The translations under genes and the position numbers were made by a program. From DYIU01 sp038326775 (lineage in GTDB: Bacteria > Actinomycetota > Geothermincolia > Fen-727 > Anoxymicrobiaceae), in assembly GCA_038326775.1 (NCBI GenBank), contig JBBQKJ010000008.1:1-64000 (forward strand): a DNA stretch of 64,000 bases, read 5' to 3'. The notes below the pieces were generated by a model that saw nothing but the letters and a program-made list of their open reading frames with translations, was not told the origin of the DNA and ran no database searches. Positions 62,621 through 64,000 of the stretch are shown piece by piece. Numbering within the stretch: position 1 is the first letter of the stretch; every line of letters starts with the position of its first letter.

Positions 62621-62870
62621 GTAGCTGCCCGGCGACATTCCAACAAACCTCCAGAAGTCAATTGCCCAATGTGAGTATAGCCAGATGGCCCAATAGGACT
62701 ATTTGAGGGGTTGTCCTGAGAATTCAGGAGTTTTCAGCGTTATTAATAGCATGAGCAACGTTAAGTAGTGCCGGAGCGCAAGCCGATAACCTGATTAGGA
62801 GAGCCAGGCCGAGCAATCCGCGCGACAGGACGCCGCACGGGTCGTCAGGAAACAGATAGAGGTGTGCTTA
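62621..62870 (+). other. Intergenic region before the FG-GAP gene
   Basis: A short palindrome CCTGA-GAAT-TCAGG (62714-62727) may help end rmlB transcription, but has only a weak T-run. The 120 bases before ATG 62871 are GC-rich with small possible hairpins. I compared them by eye with c-di-GMP and c-di-AMP riboswitch cores and saw no match. Confidence 0.35.
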
Positions 62871-64000
62871 ATGGCTTTTGTTATTCACGTTGAAAGGCGC
62901 CGGGCGCTTGTGACCGTCGTCTTCCTGCTGCTCGGAGCCCTTCTTCTTCTCGCCTTCCCCCTGCCCGCACGCGCCGCGAACATCAACAAGCCGGTGAAGG
63001 GACAGGCAAACACCCAGTCCACCTTCAACGACTCGAAATTGACCGTGGCCGACGTCGACGGGGACGGCATCGAAGAGATACTGGCCGGCAACACCAACGG
63101 TTACATGTACTGCTTCACGCCCAAAGCGGAGGTCAAGTGGGCCAGGTACGTGGGCGCCGCGATAAGGGGCGGGGCCGCCTGCTACGACGTGGACGGCAAC
63201 GGCACCAAGGAGATATTCTTCGGGGACATGAACGGCGTGGTGTGGGGGCTGGGCTGCAACGGCGTCATTCTCACCCAGTGGGGCTGGCCCAAGCAGACCG
63301 TCAACATCGGCGGCTTCGTCGGCGTCTACGGGACCCCCGCCATCGGGGACATAAACGGTGACGGCGCCGCTGACATCGTGGTGGGCTGCTGGGGCCACTT
63401 CGTCTACGCCTGGAGCTATACCGGCGGGCTGCTGCCGGGATGGCCGTTCGACAGCAAGGACACCATCTGGTCCTCACCGGCGCTTGCCGATCTCGACCGG
63501 GACGGCTTGAAGGAGGTCATAATCGGTGGCGACTGCACGGGGGGCAGCGGTTGGCCGTACCCGGCGGGGGGGCTGCTGTTCGTCTTGAACGGTGACGGCG
63601 GTATGTGCCCGGGGTTCCCCAAGTGCACCCCGGAGGTCATCTGGTCGTCTCCCGCCTGCGCCGACATCGACAACGACGGTTATTACGAGATAGTCGTGGG
63701 CACCGGGCATTACTACACGGCAACCGGCCGGCTCACCACCGAGGGATTCAGGGTCTACGCGTGGAACCATGACGGGACCGACTGCGCGGGATGGCCGGTC
63801 GCGGCGCCAGGCTGCACCATGTCCTCGCCCGCAATCGGTGACATCGACGGTGACGGCGTCAAGGAGATAGCTATCGCCAGTTACCCGGTGGCCGGCAGGG
63901 GCGCCGATGCGCTGATGCTCATCAAGGGCAGCGGCTCCGTGATCTGGAACCAGCCTGCGTTCGGGGGGCCCAACAGGGGTTCCCCGGTGTTCGGCGACGT
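62871..64000 (+). CDS. Secreted FG-GAP/VCBS-repeat protein (cut off by the window end)
   Basis: At least 376 residues, continuing past the window. ATG 62871 follows GAGGTG. The signal peptide (~10-37) ends PLPARAAN. The rest is a beta-propeller-like series of FG-GAP units with calcium-type motifs: VADVDGDGIEEILAGN, CYDVDGNGTKEIFFGD, IGDINGDGAADIVVG, LADLDRDGLKEVIIGG, CADIDNDGYYEIVVG, IGDIDGDGVKEIAIA. Many such proteins bind surface glycans or other proteins. Given its neighbours it may also carry W-Y-x-A-E-G modules farther on, but that part is not in view. Confidence 0.88.
   Translation, partial: MAFVIHVERRRALVTVVFLLLGALLLLAFPLPARAANINKPVKGQANTQSTFNDSKLTVADVDGDGIEEILAGNTNGYMYCFTPKAEVKWARYVGAAIRGGAACYDVDGNGTKEIFFGDMNGVVWGLGCNGVILTQWGWPKQTVNIGGFVGVYGTPAIGDINGDGAADIVVGCWGHFVYAWSYTGGLLPGWPFDSKDTIWSSPALADLDRDGLKEVIIGGDCTGGSGWPYPAGGLLFVLNGDGGMCPGFPKCTPEVIWSSPACADIDNDGYYEIVVGTGHYYTATGRLTTEGFRVYAWNHDGTDCAGWPVAAPGCTMSSPAIGDIDGDGVKEIAIASYPVAGRGADALMLIKGSGSVIWNQPAFGGPNRGSPVFGD

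Noticed and set aside
62750..62870. Possible riboswitch before the FG-GAP gene
   Set aside because: The GC-rich leader folds only weakly by eye, and the core motifs of c-di-GMP or c-di-AMP classes are missing.

Overview
The window is high-GC DNA and almost certainly comes from a member of the Actinomycetota. The best evidence is gene order: tilS-hpt-ftsH-folE-folP-folB-folK-(DUF2520)-panC-panD-nadABC-coaX is, as I recall, the arrangement of mycobacteria and streptomycetes. Frequent TTG/GTG starts, a V/A-type ATPase in the place where an actinobacterium would be expected to use F-type, and large surface proteins with W-Y-x-A-E-G repeats suggest a deep-branching, probably subsurface or anaerobic lineage (the Geothermincolia/Aquicultoria kind). 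That placement is inference. I could not search any database.

Layout. (1) 1-4657: accessory DNA. It holds a replication-relaxation protein, a helix-turn-helix/coiled-coil/membrane protein, a decayed YD(RHS)-repeat gene and two AT-richer Amidase_6-type fragments. It ends in the 3' half of a tRNA-Thr(CGU) gene, which I read as the right attachment site of an integrated element. Immediately after it lies an array of 98-bp repeats. (2) 5037-19831: a CapA-like lipoprotein, then the actinobacterial housekeeping block for tRNA-Ile lysidinylation, purine salvage, FtsH protease, folate, pantothenate/CoA and NAD synthesis. (3) 20038-28831: a complete V/A-type ATPase operon (H/G-I-K-E-C-F-A-B-D). (4) 28949-37389: murA, a phosphatase-like membrane protein, a DrrAB-type ABC exporter with its MarR regulator (minus strand), a GT4 glycosyltransferase and two overlapping zinc-ribbon genes. 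(5) 37418-45045 (minus strand): a nine-gene Mrp-type cation/proton antiporter operon with a split MrpA and three large NuoL/M/N-like subunits, in the order used by the antiporter module of membrane-bound hydrogenases. (6) 45315-64000: a cell-surface region. It contains a GH52-like giant glycosidase, a GT39 mannosyltransferase-like protein, three consecutive peptidoglycan-active proteins (Amidase_3, SLH+NlpC/P60, SpoIID), a polysaccharide deacetylase, rmlA/rmlC-like/rmlB sugar-nucleotide genes and a truncated FG-GAP protein.

The most interesting signal is in region 6. Four different exported enzymes (one glycosidase and three wall enzymes) each carry exactly four copies of the same ~105-residue module (F-D-x-Y-x-L-x-x-N-P ... 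V-x-E-R-x-M-Y-F ... W-Y-x-A-E-G). The three wall enzymes stop immediately after a final W-Y-F-A-E-G motif. The operon of the three wall enzymes has a terminator-like hairpin with eight Ts between its putative promoter and the first start codon, which looks like transcription attenuation. Together this looks like a shared surface-display or scaffold system for wall remodelling. The V-ATPase and Mrp antiporter suggest that ion (H+ and/or Na+) cycling is central to this organism's energetics.
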